A stretch of DNA of 64,000 nucleotides, taken from positions 12,097,294 to 12,161,293 of the forward strand of contig BSYO01000008.1 in assembly GCA_033239525.1 (NCBI GenBank). Reading direction: 5' to 3'. This DNA is from Nepenthes gracilis. Taxonomy: Eukaryota > Streptophyta > Magnoliopsida > Caryophyllales > Nepenthaceae. The number at the start of each line of letters is the position of its first letter. Positions within the stretch are counted from its first letter, which is position 1. The notes beneath the pieces were generated by a model that saw only the letters and a program-made list of their open reading frames with translations, made no database searches and was not told the DNA's origin. Shown piece by piece: positions 23,650 to 36,786 of this stretch. The position numbers and the translations under genes are program-made.

Positions 23650-24581
23650 CTTTTTATAAAGCATCTATTGTTTTGGTTCTTCTAAATATTTTCTTCCAAA
23701 CAATTATATCATAAACTAATTTATATGGTTTCCCTTAATAATGTTTAAAGAATGAAATGTCTCTTTCAAAATATAAGTTTATATGTAAATGGCATTTTAC
23801 ATGGTGCAAGAAAACTTTGGAAGTAACGAAGAATAAGGTATAAAAGTGGAAATAAAGTATGCAATTACGTGGCTATATTTAATTTCATATCTATATTTTG
23901 TTTTTATGCAAGTTTATTAATAGATAATCTAATTAATTATCTTATTATTTGATTATATTCAACATTCATTCCAATTTGAAGTTGTTTCTTTTCATTTCTG
24001 TTTTGGCATTTGATATAATGTTCGAATGCTAACTATTTGCTTGTAGAACTTTTTCCAGTTTTTGATTTTTTTGAATTCTAGCCAGATCCATTAATTCTGT
24101 CTATTGATTATAACCTGAATCGTAAGACTTTATAGATATTATGTAAGTCTTAATTTTTAAGTTTAAGTCATTTTTTATTGAGTTTACCAAACTTTTACTT
24201 ATTTGAAAGTCTAAAAATATTTTCTAATGTCCTAATGTTTGATTGGTGTGTGACCAATGTTCAAATGCTAATTTCGTTTTCTTCGCATGCAACCTCACCT
24301 TCAAATGCTAAACTCACACATTGTTATTTAAGTTTTGGAGTTCTCCTAATTTCCTAGAATCTGATCTTTTAGTTTTTGATACTTAATATATGTGTTACTT
24401 TTTTTGTCTCATAATTATTGTTAAGATTGAGAAAATTATATAAAAATATTATAGTATTAAGAAATATGGAATCAACTACACTGTAATGCAATCTATAGTT
24501 TTGTAAAACTGATTTTTGTATCATGATAAATGTTGAGGTCATGATATTATTATGGGATACTTATAATCATATGACCATTAT
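23650..24581. other. AT-rich intergenic DNA
   Basis: No coding sequence or repeat with definable ends was seen. Confidence 0.4.
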
Positions 24582-25056
24582 TGTAAGGTCTGAGATTTCA
24601 CAAAACATGTGAATCACAATGAAACTAGTTAATGAATGGTACAAACCTAAAAGCCAAATGTTCACCTTGGGATACAATAGTGGCACAAAAATTAATCAAT
24701 GGACTCGATCAGCAACTGATTTAATTTCCGTTGATAAAAAAGACAGTTTGACAGCCGAAATTTCAACCAATTAACAACCGAATTTAGCTTGGTTAGCTAA
24801 AAGATAGCCTGGGCAGCAGCAGCAATAGAAATATCAGCATGCTTCAAGAGAATAAATGATTCGGCATGACTTATAATTAAATTAGGTGGACAACAAAAGG
24901 GGCAGCGGCACATAGGCTTAATAATTCAGTGAAGGTAGAACATACTACAACACATGAGGTAGCACAAGTCAAATTAATTAAGTATTCAGCAGATTCAGCA
25001 GTAGCAATTCGGGCAGCTGCACATGTGATAATTCAGCAAGGCACCGGGTAGCAGCA

Positions 25057-25057
25057 C

Positions 25058-25093
<36 letters not shown>

Positions 25094-25094
25094 A
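25057..25094. repeat. (TA)n(TG)n microsatellite
   Basis: About 11 bases of TA alternation followed by about 14 TG units, within LTR R1. Confidence 0.9.
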
Positions 25095-25689
25095 TAATAA
25101 TTCAGCAAAGGGCTGCATTTGGAAGCAACTTCAGTAGCAAAATACAGCACGACAGCAGCAGCAAAGTCAGCAACCAAGCTGACAGCAGCATACCCAACAT
25201 AAGTCCAAGAAGCTGATAAAAATTCAAAAATTTCAGCAGTCACATGGTAGCATCTTAAGGCCACAAAATAGCATAATGACTCAACAAAATTTCCAAAGGT
25301 AATTCAGCAAATTTAGGGGATAAATCAGCTATATTTATGGGACACTAATCTGAATTTGGTAAGCTGATGGAGTGTGCTAGTAGCAGTTCTTTCAAAATTA
25401 GGTGACTCAGCAAAATTACCTCTAAATATATGTAAGGCCACGTGAGGTAGTAGAGGAGGAAAGGGAAAACAAAAGAAGAAGAGAAGGAAGAACCGGGAAA
25501 CAACAGGAAAATGAGAAAAATCAGTAGCCAGTTGCTTAGTTGAAAATTTGGGCAAGTGTACATTATACTTTTCCTTCAAATATTGTTGATTTTCCTTAAG
25601 TATTGTTACTCCAATACTTAAATACCTCGCTCTACTAGACTATTTTTATTATATCATCATTTTAGAACAAGAATTAAATCAATTTAAGT

Positions 25690-26880
25690 TACTGAAACCA
25701 GTTGGTGCTGATACTAAATTCTTCAGCTATAGGAGGCAGCTGAACCGACTACTAGACCGGTCCTTGAACCGCCATTAATTCTGAAATTAAACTGGCCAAA
25801 GTATCACAAGCTGATGCTAAATTTCAGCTATAAAATATATGCTGAACTGGCGATGAACCAGCCCTTAAATCAGTAATGGAACCGGCCCAACATCTATACT
25901 GGTGCTGAATTTGGTAGCCTAGGGAAATAAATTGAACCAGCCCTTAAACCGATTGAATTGGTAGTTGAACCGGCCAAACCATCATGTGCTAAGACTGAAC
26001 TGTCAACCTGTGAACTGGCTGCCCAAAACACCCTGAACTGGCCACTGAGCCGGGCTCCTAAATAGTAATAGAACCGATTGAATAGTATCCATGCTGATGC
26101 TGAAATTGTAGTCACCAAACCGGCCATAAATTGGCCTCTAAACCAGCTGAATTGGCAGCCAAATCAACTATGGAATCATATGGTGAGATTAAACTGTCAA
26201 CCTGTAAAATTGGACCTGAACCATCCACTAAACCAGGCCTTAAACCAATAACCGAACTGGATGAAGTATACTGAAATCTGCAATCTAGGAAAATATGTTA
26301 AGTCGACCCCTAAATCAACTGAATTGGTAGCCAAATTGGCCAAGGCATCATGTGGTGATGCTGATTTGTCAACTTGCAAGATTAGGCCCAAACCAGCCCT
26401 GAATTGTCCACTGAACCAGCCGGTACAACCCTTGCTGATGCAGAATTTCAATATGCAGAAATTGGCCCTAAATCGGCCGTCCCTGAACTGGATGATGCAT
26501 CATTATCGATGCTGTAAAATTCACCCCAAACCGGCCCTTGAATCAAACCCCTGAATCGGCTAAAATACCAATTACAGATGCTGAATTACAAGTTAGAAAA
26601 TTTACCAGGACCAACCCCTGAACCAGCCCCGAAACCGGTCGAAGCAACAATGATGTTGCTGAATTTTAAGTTATAAAAACTAGTCCGAACTAGCCACCGA
26701 ATTGGCCATTGAACTAATAGAGAACCAGTTGAAGCATCGAGCTTTGATGATGGAATTTTAGTCCAGAAAAATCAGGAAAAATCGGCCACTAATCCTGCTA
26801 TTAGACCAGCCCCAAACCGGCAGTCGAACTAACTAAATGCACCATGTATAAGTCCTGAATTTTCAACATATAATATATTG
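25690..26880. repeat. diverged tandem array rich in GAACCGG
   Basis: About ten irregular units of roughly 100-150 bp. A unit has one or more GAACCGGCC or AAACCGGCC words, then CATCATG.GCTGATGCTGAA and TTTCAACCTGTAAAATTGG-like text. The matching array in R2 is at 49735-50323 and 60687-60890. Confidence 0.65.
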
Positions 26881-27280
26881 CAAATTATAATTTTAGCATA
26901 TGAATGACTTTGATGATTTGCTACATTCTAATATTTAAATGCTAAGTTTTAATCAAATTAATGGAAAACAAATGGAAGTTCTATACAATGATAAGAAATA
27001 TGATTATTTTATTCCATGTGAAAAATTTAGAAGAAGTAAGATTATTTTCTTTCGAAATGAAGAAAATTTAAAATAAGTACCCAAAATAAGTGTAGAGTTT
27101 TCACAAAAAAATTTTGAAAGGAATTAAGAAATTTGATTAAGGATTAATCAACAGATAGTATATTTTGACATACTTTAATATATTATAGTGAAAAATCGTT
27201 GTCTAATAAGTAAATATCGCAATGAGATTTTGGCCCAGTCTACCAAGAGAAAGGTGTAAATGGCCCACCTCCGGGTCCTT

Positions 27281-28519
27281 GAATAGGAGGGTAAGCCTTT
27301 CATTGTGTGAAAAAAAACAATCCAAATTTCAATCAACTGCTCCTTTAGCTAATAAGGGCTATTAGCCCTAATCCCTAAAGAAAAATAAAAAAAGTAAATT
27401 TTTAATATATTTTAAAAAGAAAAGAACAAGATAATAAACCATAAAGAAAGTTTCATGAGTATCATAACTATGTTTTAAAGTGTCATATTTGATGATATAT
27501 ATTCCCTACTATTATGCTTTAAGTAAAAAGAATTGCATAATCTTTGTTATATATTATGCCTTATTTAATATTTGGCTAACTCTCTTATTATTTTACAAAC
27601 CCTTCAAATGATCCGTACAAGTTCTTACTTGATGAGTAGGAGTGAGGATTGAATAATTTAATATATGCCTCTGGAGATATTATTCTGTTGACTTACATTT
27701 TTGGGATAGTATGTATTATATTTAGTTTTATTTTGTAATTGATATAAAATTCTAACCAATTTTGATGATTGTATAAATAACAATATATTTAAGTGATGAT
27801 TCTATAGTCGCAAGTTGGTTTGCGTATGATTTAGTAGGTTTCTTTTCTTAACATGAAACTAATATCATATTATTAGATTGATGTCAGAATCACAGATGAT
27901 ATGATAATATATTTGGATCTTGTGTATATTAACTTATTATTTATGTACAAGTTAATTGGAGTATTAATAGGATAAGTTTACGTTCATTGGGTTAATGACT
28001 TACCATTGGTACAATTAATCATTAAAGGATAATAAAATATGATTAAGTTAAATGAAGGGTTTTAAGACATGGTCCGTCACAATTGTCTTGGTAATATCGG
28101 TTGGATATCAATAAGAGACATTGAATTTACGATATACCATAGAGTTGGTTGCGAAAACACTACATTGTTACCTATTGGCTATGTGTAGTATCTCGGGATT
28201 TTTGCATTATCGTAAAAATAGACCCATCCATTTAGGGAGTGTGTGTACGATGGCTTGTGGTTGGTAGTGAATAAGGTACACATACAATTGCTAGTAAATC
28301 TCAGATATTATGTCCTTGGTTATATAGGATGTTTAGATTTAGTTTTCTTACATTTTATATGGGAATCTCAAGTCTTATCCTTCATATTATTAACTAATAT
28401 ATCGTTAGACATAGAGATGAAATCTTGAGTCTTATTCTTTATGATGTTAGTTCATATGCCTTTGGACATATTGATGAAATATCTAATCTTATCCTTCATA
28501 ATGTTGTTTGGCATGTCCT
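27281..28519. other. AT-rich DNA with a three-unit tandem repeat
   Basis: No coding content recognised. At about 28366-28545 a unit of roughly 58 bp occurs three times, each with CTTATCCTTCAT or CTTATTCTTTAT, GTT and GACAT words. Confidence 0.45.
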
Positions 28520-28933
28520 TTGAATATAAAGTTAATATGTTGAGTCTTCTCACCTAGATATCATGATGGAAAATTCTCTCATCAAATCAGTACAAGAATC
28601 CATCCCATGAAATGATATCCACTGCCACTCCATGTTCAAACTTTAGGATTTTCCACCAGTGTCTCACTTCACTGGCGAATAAATAGGTAGATAACCAGAC
28701 CTTGTCCTCCGCCCCTACGCTCAATGACAATAAAAGCTTTGCCTAGCCTATTGAACCAAGCATCTTCCTTTAGCAGATCTAGCTTGCTAATAATTTTTGG
28801 TATGCGTTGCTCCATAAAGTCTAGTAATAAGTTACGATGTTGATTATAGTGTCCTCTCGCTTTGGGTTCCAATGACTTGATTCACGAGATTAGCCATTTA
28901 GTGGATTGCCTCATAAACTCCTACTAGGTCCAT
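28520..28933 (-). pseudogene. Ty3/gypsy gag fragment (chromovirus-like)
   Basis: On the minus strand an ATG at 28933-28931 leads, with several frame changes and stops, through MANLVNQVIGTQ, a mid part with DAWFNRLGKAFIVIERRGG, then RHWWKILKFEHGVAVDI and WDGFLY.FDERIF. The last two match the WW...W..F...F core of gypsy gags. No pol follows on the left. The LTR-like remnant on the right would fit as its 5' LTR. Confidence 0.6.
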
Positions 28934-30512
28934 GGCACCTATTTTATCAAATTTTTTTATTTTGTCACCCGTGTTCTCACCCTATTATTTCTTACATTCC
29001 TTCAACTATAAAACAAAGTAATGTTAGAATAATCTCAAATACTCATAAGTCTCACTCATACTTAACACATTGACCATAGTTAACAATAACCTAAAATGAT
29101 CTAAAAAATATCATTGATCTCTAAGTTCTGAAATATTTTCATTTAATCTTTTTCTACAATGACATTATCGTCACTACTCATCCCAATTTTTAATAAATTG
29201 ATCATTTGGATCATGACACTAACTCACAATTAAATCATTCCAACTCAACAATATAATAATCAACATATAAAAATAATAAAAACTTCTCAAAATATATGAG
29301 TAAACTATAAAATATCATTTTGAATTATTAAAAAATCCATCCTTAGCCCAAAACACAACAGAAATTCAAACTTTGTCTGACATTCCACAATCAAATTCTT
29401 AAGCTCAAAAACTAAGGGAAACAACTCCATGGAAGTCCCCGGCATCCCACTCTACTAGGCTATGTTTTCTCTAAAGTGAACCCCTCCATCGAGTACCTAC
29501 ACTAGTTTGGAATGAAAGAAATCATGATGAATGAGCTGAATGCTCTCAAAGTAAATCATATCCAAATAATAGAACAATAATAGTAATATCTAAAATTCCA
29601 AGATTGGCTATGAAAATATAAAATGACAGTATATAATATATAATCATAATAAACAGTTTCTGCTAAACTTAAATCACAATGTGAACTTATGAATAATAAG
29701 ATCTCAATAGATCATCTATCAAATGGATTCTCTCAAATCCCATAAATATCAACACTATGGATTCCTCTTAATCCCTACGAAAAATAGGTCTTATCATAGC
29801 CCATCGTGATATCAAATGAATCTCCTAAAATCTCATTCTAACACTATAAACTAAATTTTAACATATTTATAGCTCTATCTGTTGGATAATTCACACAAGA
29901 TATCTCATCATTCACCGCTTTGCATGCAACCATCCCTGCTCATCAAAGACTTTACCCACAATTAAGAGGCTTGAAGAATTTCTAGCACACATGGCACCAC
30001 ACATGTCCAGGCCCAATACTCCTTATTGATATCTTACAATATCTCACTATGGTGGTCACACAATTATAATTATCCCTCCACAATAGGCGTCAACCACTAA
30101 ATGTGAAATTAACATTGAATAAAGTAAACTACTTTAAGGTTATGTAAAATCTTATTTGCTCCAATATCATAGAGTTTTGGCATATCTCAATTACGTAACC
30201 ATGAATATTAACAATAAAAATAATGATTTGATAATCGACTCAAATTTGGAATAAGAGATATACAATCCTATCAAGACAAGTATGATAAGGATAAAACACC
30301 ATACCACTCAATCAGCTCCACCCTGGAGTACCAAATTATCTACTTGACCAAAGTTTCCTTCTTTTATTAAAATTACATCCAAAATTTGTTATTTAATGGT
30401 CCAAACATAAAATAGTTCTCTCAACCTCTTGGCTAGATCTACACTAATCCACGGCCAACCTAAGCCTCCAGGTAATGTTTCCATTAGACATTAATCAACA
30501 TTTAGTTAATTA
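28934..30512 (-). mobile_element. LTR-like remnant next to the minus gag
   Basis: AT-rich DNA with patches in the same order as the solo LTR at 1389-4595. For example ATGGTGGTCACA, ATTATCCCTCC and ATCATAGAGT near 30050-30190 correspond to 2515-2650. With the gag immediately to the left in minus orientation, it reads as the 5' LTR of a minus-strand gypsy element. It is interrupted by the copia element at 30513, and its right end is unknown. Confidence 0.45.
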
Positions 30513-32790
30513 TGTTGAGGTCACTCCCGTGTAAAGGTGTTATGAGTCTACGGACTCTGAGAGGTAATGAAGGTTCGAGGACTCTGTGATGGCCAAAGGC
30601 AACATCAACAACTAAGGTTGTTGGGCGCATGAAAGTCCAAGGACATATTTGAAGGAAGCGCACGTGGATGCCAACTCAGAAGATTGTTCGAATGCGCAAT
30701 CTCTGCAGAGCCGTTGTAAAGCCGTCTCTGCAGAGCATGATCTGTAGGGTCGTTTTCTTTTTTACTGAGCACAACTTTTTGCAGAACAGTGCTTGTACAG
30801 GGCTATGCCGAGCTGTACGTGTTGGGGTTCAACACCCAAATCCATCCGATCTGGTAGCAGCGGAAAACCCAAACCCCCATCATTGTCAGCCGCGACAAAT
30901 TAGTAGGAACACGTAACAAAGGAGATTCACAGCATTTTTTTTACGTGAAAACCCCTTCTCAACTAAGGAGAAAGATCACGAGACAAATTCCAAAAATATT
31001 TCACTATATAAAATGTGATAACAAAAATTTTGAGATAGAATACACCAACCCACCCTAGCTACACAAGTCCCGAGAGAACTGAGAACAAGAAAAATATCTT
31101 CAGAGTAAAGAAACTCTCATTCTCTCTTATCTTACTGTTTTTCTTCTCTCCTTTATCTCACTATGGTACTCTCTATTCACAGACATTTTATAAGTGTAGT
31201 AAACGGCAACCACCATTTCATCCCCGCACACATGCGGCTTGACACATAGCGCCCCTGGTGACTTCTCACCCCTGATGATTACTCACACTTTCCTTGGTGT
31301 CTCACACACGTTTTTGAAACTCCTAGTGTGCCTTTATAATGATCGGCTCCAAATCTCCATCTGCTGACCTGGCAAGATGATCTCTCAAGTCGTCCATGTC
31401 ATTTCTGCACCTTCACCAGTTCTCGAGCTTCTTGTAGACGCATGCCCTGTAAGACGGAACATGCTCTGCACTCCACAGAAACCGTGCCCTGCAACTCTAC
31501 CAGCGCAACAAAAGCTTTGCCAACTCTACTGTACTGAACCAACTAGCCAGCCACCGTGTTGACTAGATTTTTCACTTGGCCGATTAACCTCCCGTTGACT
31601 GGCATTCCATGCAAATCAAAGCAAACTGGAATTTCCATACCAGAAATCCATTCATGCCAAACTAGCATTTCTACCAAACTGGACACTATGCTCCATTCCG
31701 TAACTTTGCACAAACCGATAAAGTGCTCCATTCTACTAGAATTCTCAAACTGGTGAAGTGGCATATTGGGCAAATTGCTCCAAACCGGTATTTTGTTTCA
31801 TTCTAGACAAAATGCCCATTCCGGCATTTTGCCTTCATTCCACCAAAATGCCATTCCGGCAAAATGCCATTTTGGCATTTTGCTACAAACCATCCAAAAT
31901 GGGCATTCTAAGCAAAATGGCCAACATTCCATTTTTCCCAATCCTGGCATTTCATTTAATTTGGAAAAATGAGCATTTTGTCTTCTTTAGTCCACTATGT
32001 CCGCGGAGTGCCTTCCTGGCCGGTCAACCCGTTGGCCGGCCATTTTGCCAACCGTAAAACTTACGGCCTTAGCCGGCCATGCACCTCCATCCAATAAACC
32101 TTCGTTGACCAATCTTCTCCTTCCTTACCAGTCAACATTTTGACAGACCATTTTTTGCACAGGTCCTTTGGCCATATCTCCACGAAGTCCTCGGTTCCTT
32201 GTTGCAACCAGTCCTTGGGCCTTCTGCTCCATAAAGTCCTCGACTCTTCTGCTGTAGCACTCAGCACAAATCCTATGCAATCTTAGATGACGTCTCTATT
32301 TGTTGAGCACCCATAAGGGAGTGACTAAAGCCAATAATACGTGCATCAGGTGGCTATCTGTGCATGTGCCCTTCACTTTGGTCTGGCCGCTGTTTTTCAT
32401 CAGCATATATATATATTGCTGTGTGTGCTGATAGATAGGAGAATAGAGAGAGTGAAAAATTCTAAGTGCTGAGAAGAAGAAGAGTGAAGAGAAAAGAGAG
32501 CAGTGAGTGAAAAACAAAGAGTAAAAGTCTTTATATTCTCACACTCTGTTCTTCATTTTTTAGGGGTTGTGCAGCCGTGTGATCTCTGTAATAATTTTTC
32601 ACATAGTGAATTTGTTGTGGATTTTATATCCCGTAATTTTTTTCTTCAATTTGGGAAGGATTTTCCACGTAAAAATCTGAGCATTCTTTCACTGTCTCCC
32701 ACTCCTTGTGACTGAGTGTTTGTTGTCCGACTAGACGTTTGCTCTAACAAGTTAGTGCTTTCGTGTCCGTCCGATCCTCTCAACTCCTAC
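30513..32790 (+). repeat. left LTR of the copia element (interrupted)
   Basis: Homologous to 36787-37570 at both ends (30513-30819 and about 32342-32790), with 30820-32336 absent from the right LTR. A TA-rich tract at 32402-32416 has a counterpart at 37181-37199. Confidence 0.85.
30820..32336 (-). mobile_element. solo copia-type LTR inside the left LTR
   Basis: Missing from the right LTR, so it is an insertion. With tips TGTTGG...CCAATA it is flanked by GTACG/ATACG; shifted by one, the flanks TACGTG are identical. On the minus strand it ends in GGGTGTTGAACCCCAACA after a block with GGGTTTTCACGT, the style of copia R/U5 sequence, so it is probably a solo LTR in minus orientation. The interval 31560-31980 is rich in AAAATGCCATTCCGGC-like words and includes a perfect hairpin at 31859-31883. 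Confidence 0.65.
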
Positions 32791-32792
32791 AA

Positions 32793-32804
32793 GTGGTATC
32801 AGAG
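32793..32804 (+). other. primer-binding site of the copia element
   Basis: TGGTATCAGAGA, two bases after the left LTR. It matches the initiator-Met tRNA site TGGTATCAGAGC at 11 of 12 positions. Confidence 0.85.
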
Positions 32805-32820
32805 AGAGGTTTTTCGATCG

Positions 32821-33660
32821 ATGACTTCGTTGAATGCTGCAAATGGAGGTTGGGAGCAAGATGATTTGCTTAAACATAGCACCAACTATAACACTTGGCA
32901 TAGCAAGATATCCAACTTGCTGCTTGTTAAATCTATGCATATTTCGGTGTTTGCCACTTAAAAGCTTGAGACAAAATCAAGAGGAATGGACACAGGAGAA
33001 CATGCAAGTGTGCGGTTATATACAATAATTTGTAGATGATAATATGTATAATCACATTAGAAGTGAGATGAATGCCAGGGCATTGTGGAAAAAGTTGGAG
33101 ACTCTCTATGCCTCCAAAATTGGCAACAACAAGATTTATCACCTGATAAGATTGATGCAGATTCGTTATAATGACGGTTTGTCCGTTGCATATCATCTGA
33201 ACGAATTTCAATGATGTATAGACCAGCTGAGTGGCATGGGTATTAAATTCGAGGACGAAGTGCTAGGTCTATGGCTCCTGGCAACCCTATCAGACTCATG
33301 GGAGGTGATGAGAATCACCATTGCCAACATAGCTCTTAATGGCGTTGTAACACTTGAAATAGCCAAAGGAGTCATGTTGAATGAGGAGATGAGACGGTGG
33401 TCTCAAGGGACCTCGACCTCTCAACACTCTGAAATCCTTATGACAGAGTCACGGAAAATGAGTAAAGGGCGCTACCTAAAATCTAGAGAAAAGGGTCGAA
33501 GTAAGTCTTAGTCAAGGTTCTAAAATATGGAGTGTCATCACTGTAGAAAGAAGTGATACATTAAAAAGCATTGTTATAAGAGAAAGTATGAAAACGTAGA
33601 AAAGGAAAAATGTGAAAATGGACGAGGTGAGGAAATGTTCTCGGTCTCTATGGTCATAGG
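32821..33660 (+). pseudogene. copia gag
   Basis: Frames starting at ATG 32821 give YNTWHSKISNLLLVKSMH, then, with frame changes, DQLSGMGIKFEDEVLGLWLL and LNEEMRRWSQGTS. An eroded zinc knuckle (CHHCRKK.YIKKHCY) lies at about 33537-33580. This is the usual order of copia gag, which packages the RNA. At least three frame changes and several TAG/TGA stops are present, one of them inside the zinc knuckle. Confidence 0.75.
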
Positions 33661-34815
33661 AGGTGATCTCCTTTTGACTTGTGAAGCAGATGACGTTGTA
33701 AACTTAGCTGAGTAGGAGACCGATTGGGTGGTAGATTTTGGTATATCCATCCACATCCCCTCTTGACGAGAGCTTTTTACATCCTACACTCCAAGTGACT
33801 TTGGAGTGTTGAAGATGGAAAATATGGAAACTTCTAGAGTTGTTGGCCGAGGTGACATGTCTCTCGTCACCAACAATGGTACCCGATTTATCTTGAGGGA
33901 CGTCGACATGTTCCTGACATTCGGATGAATATTATCTCAACAGGAAGACTTGATGACGTTGGATTTTGCAATGTCTTTAGCAATGGGGCCTATAAACTAA
34001 CTAGAGGGTCTCTAGTAGTTACCCGTGGGAGAAAGATGTTTGGTCTTTATGTGTTGGAGGCCTCTACAGAGATTGGAGAGGTCAACATTGCTAGCAATAT
34101 GACGTCCTTGGACTTGTGCCACCGAAGGTTGGCCACATGAGTGAGAGAAGAATCAATCACCTGGCTAGGATGGGTCTCATCCCCAAAGAAAATGAGGATA
34201 GACTGAAAACTTGTTCTCACTGCATGGTGAGGAAGTAGAAGAGAGTCTCTTTCTAAGGAGACTCATCCTTCAAAAGGTCTGAGTTACTTGAGCTTATTCA
34301 CACCAATATCTGCGAACCATTCAAGGAGAAGTCCTTTGGAGGTGCTTAATATTTCGTCTCGTATATTGATGATTACTCAAGGAAGTTGTTGGTATTTTCA
34401 CTTAAATCCAAGGATCAAGTCTCCAAAGTATTTGAGCAATTCCATACTCTAGTTGAACGTAAGATGGGAAAAAAGCTGAAGGCCATCCAGAGTGATAATG
34501 ACAGAGAATATATTAGGACATTTGATACTTATTGTAGGTCTCATGGTATCCGGCATCAAATAATGCCTTCAAAGACGTCGCAATTAAATGGGGAGGGTTA
34601 GGTGCCTCTTGTCCTAAACAATGCTCCCAGGACCTTTTTGGGTTGAAGCCCTACAGACGGTGACCTATATTATTAATAGGTCGCCCAGTAAACCCCTGAA
34701 TAGTGAAGTCCCAGAGAAGTTATGGACCAGAAAGAAGCCCTCCTATAACTATCTTCGGACATTTGGCTATAAGGCCTTTGTTCATATCTCGAAAGATGAG
34801 AGGACTAAACTTTAG
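33661..34815 (+). pseudogene. copia protease and integrase
   Basis: About 33720-33930 is a decayed protease (WVVDFG.SIHI where D-S/T-G is expected, then VVGRGDMSL). Pre-integrase sequence follows, with HRRL..(H) and CSHCMVRK forming the zinc-binding part. The core domain shows ELIHTNICEPF, where the first catalytic Asp appears as Asn, then IDDYSRKLLVF and IQSDNDREY (second Asp kept, Gly changed to Arg). NG.. follows where the catalytic Glu is expected. Integrase would insert the cDNA; this copy cannot. Confidence 0.75.
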
Positions 34816-35229
34816 TCAAAGACAAAACAATGTGTCTTTCTAGGCTACGACAATGATGAACATGGATATGAGCTTTATGACCCACTTGAGAAAAAGTTGG
34901 TCAGGTCAAGGGACGTGGTCTTTGTTGAAGAAGAAACCATTGAAGATATTGGAAAAGATAAGAGAGCTTTATCTGACTCTAGCCAGATGGACAAGATAAG
35001 CATTGAAGCTGTCCATCCAGTTGCTCTTTCAATCCGAGGGAAATGGCCCAAGAGTGGCCAAGGATGACAATGAGGCAATTACTATGCCTCATGAGGATGA
35101 TGTTACTCCTCAACCAACCGAGGAGGTTCCCTTATGACGATCATCGAGAGAAAGATGTCCATTCATCTACCTATCATCCAGTGAGTACGTCCTGCTCACT
35201 AATGCAGGCGAGCTTGAAGATTTTAACGA

Positions 35230-36776
35230 GGCTGTGAAGGGTGCTCACAAAAAAAATGGTTAGAAGCCGTGAAGGATGAGATGGCTTATTGTATGAAAAT
35301 CATATTTTTGAATTGGCTGAGCTGCTTAAAGGGAAGAGATCCTTAAAGAACAAGTGGGTCTTTCGGTTGAAGACTTCAGAGGACACAATGCAGTCGAGGT
35401 ACAAGGGACGACTAGTGGTGAAAGGTTTTAATCAGCGCAAAGGTGTAGATTTTGAAGAGATCTTTACGCCCATGGTAAAAATGTCTTCCATTCGTGTTGT
35501 GCTTAGTTTAGCAGCTGCTCTTGATTTGGAGGTAGAGTAGTTGGATGTCAAGACATCATTTCTCCACGGTGACCTTGAGGAAGAAATTTACATTGAGCAA
35601 CCAAAGGGGTTTGAGGCCATGGGGAAGGAAGGATTAGTCTGTCATCTAAGAAAGAGCCTATACGGACTAAAATAGACTCCAAGACAGTAGTATAAGAAGT
35701 TTGAGTCTATCATGTCGGTCAAGGATACGAAAAGACTTCTTCTGACCACTGTGTCTTTATGTAGAGATTTTTCGAGGGCGATTTTATTGTCCTTCTCTTT
35801 TATGTGGACGGCATACTGATTATCGGACAAAATAGCACTCAAATTAAGGAGTTGAAGAAGTAATTGGGACAGTCATTTGCTATGAAATACCTCAGGCCGG
35901 CGAAGCAGATTCTGAGGATCAGAATATTTCGCGATTGGGTGAACAAGAAGCTCTGGTTGTCCCAAGAGGGTTATATTAAGAAAGTACTCCAACGGTTAGA
36001 CATGGAAAAATCCAAGCCAATGAGCATTCCACTAGCCAATCATTTTAGGTTAAGTAGGAAGTAATGTTCATCCTTGGACACAGAGAAAGCCCGCATAAGT
36101 GGTATACCTCATTCGTTAGCTGTTGGTAGCTTGATGTACGCGACTGTATGCACAAGGCCGGACGTTGCTCATGCGGTCAGTACTGTTAGTAGATTCCTTT
36201 CAAATCCCGAAAAAGAGTATTGGTCTGCTGTAAAGTGGATTTGAGATATCTCTTGAGAACTTCAAAAATATGTCTATGGTTTGAAAAAGAGAAACTCCAA
36301 TTGATCAGCTACAACGATGCAGACATGTCGGGACATTGACTCTCGTAAATTCACATCCGGGTACTTGGTCAAGTTTGTAAGAGAGGCAGTCTCCTAGCAA
36401 TCCAAGCTACGAAAGTGTGTTACACTTTTTCACCACGGGGCCGAGTTTATTGCAGTGATCAAGGCCAGCAAAGAGTTAGTATAGATGAAAAGGTTTATCC
36501 AAGAATTGGGCTTGAGGTAAGAAAAGTTTGTGGTATTCTGTGACAGTCAAAGTGTCATACATTTATACAGGAACTCCTCATTCCATTCAAGATCAAAGCA
36601 CATTGACGTTCAATATCATTGCGTGAGAGATGTTATAGATGAGGGGTGGCTGTCAATGAACAAGGTTCAATTGGATGAAAACGGGTCGGATATGATGACC
36701 AAAGTCTTGCCCAAAGGAAAACTTAAAGCTTGTTGTGATAATACTGGCCTGACTAATTTAGTCCCCACAAGGTCGT
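35230..36776 (+). pseudogene. copia reverse transcriptase and RNase H
   Basis: RT begins near KNKWVFRLK and continues YKGRLVVKGFNQRKGVDFEE, FTPMVKMSSIRVVLSLAAAL and LDVKTSFLHGDLEEEIYIEQ. The YVDD box is YVDG (35801-35812), so one catalytic Asp is lost. Stops replace Gln and Trp codons (VE-stop-LDVK; K-stop-TPRQ-stop-Y), a deamination pattern. RNase H follows to 36776 with FCDSQSVIHLYRN and HIDVQYHCVRDVI. Several frame changes are present. Confidence 0.85.
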
Positions 36777-36786
36777 GAGGAAAATT

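Larger units (their letters stand above)
24582..27280 (+). mobile_element. LTR R1, chromovirus-type, with GAACCGG array
   Basis: Starts TGTAAGGTCTGAGATTTC and ends near CCACCTCCGGGT, typical of plant chromovirus LTRs; the right end is approximate. A copy (R2) at 48587-61283 aligns from TGTAAGG through ACAATAGT...AATT.AT.GAC, a purine-rich leader (GAAGAAGAGAAGGAAGAACC) and a GAACCGG-rich array to TTTTGGCCC.GTCTAC. No internal domains adjoin it in the + direction, so it is read as a solo LTR. Confidence 0.6.
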
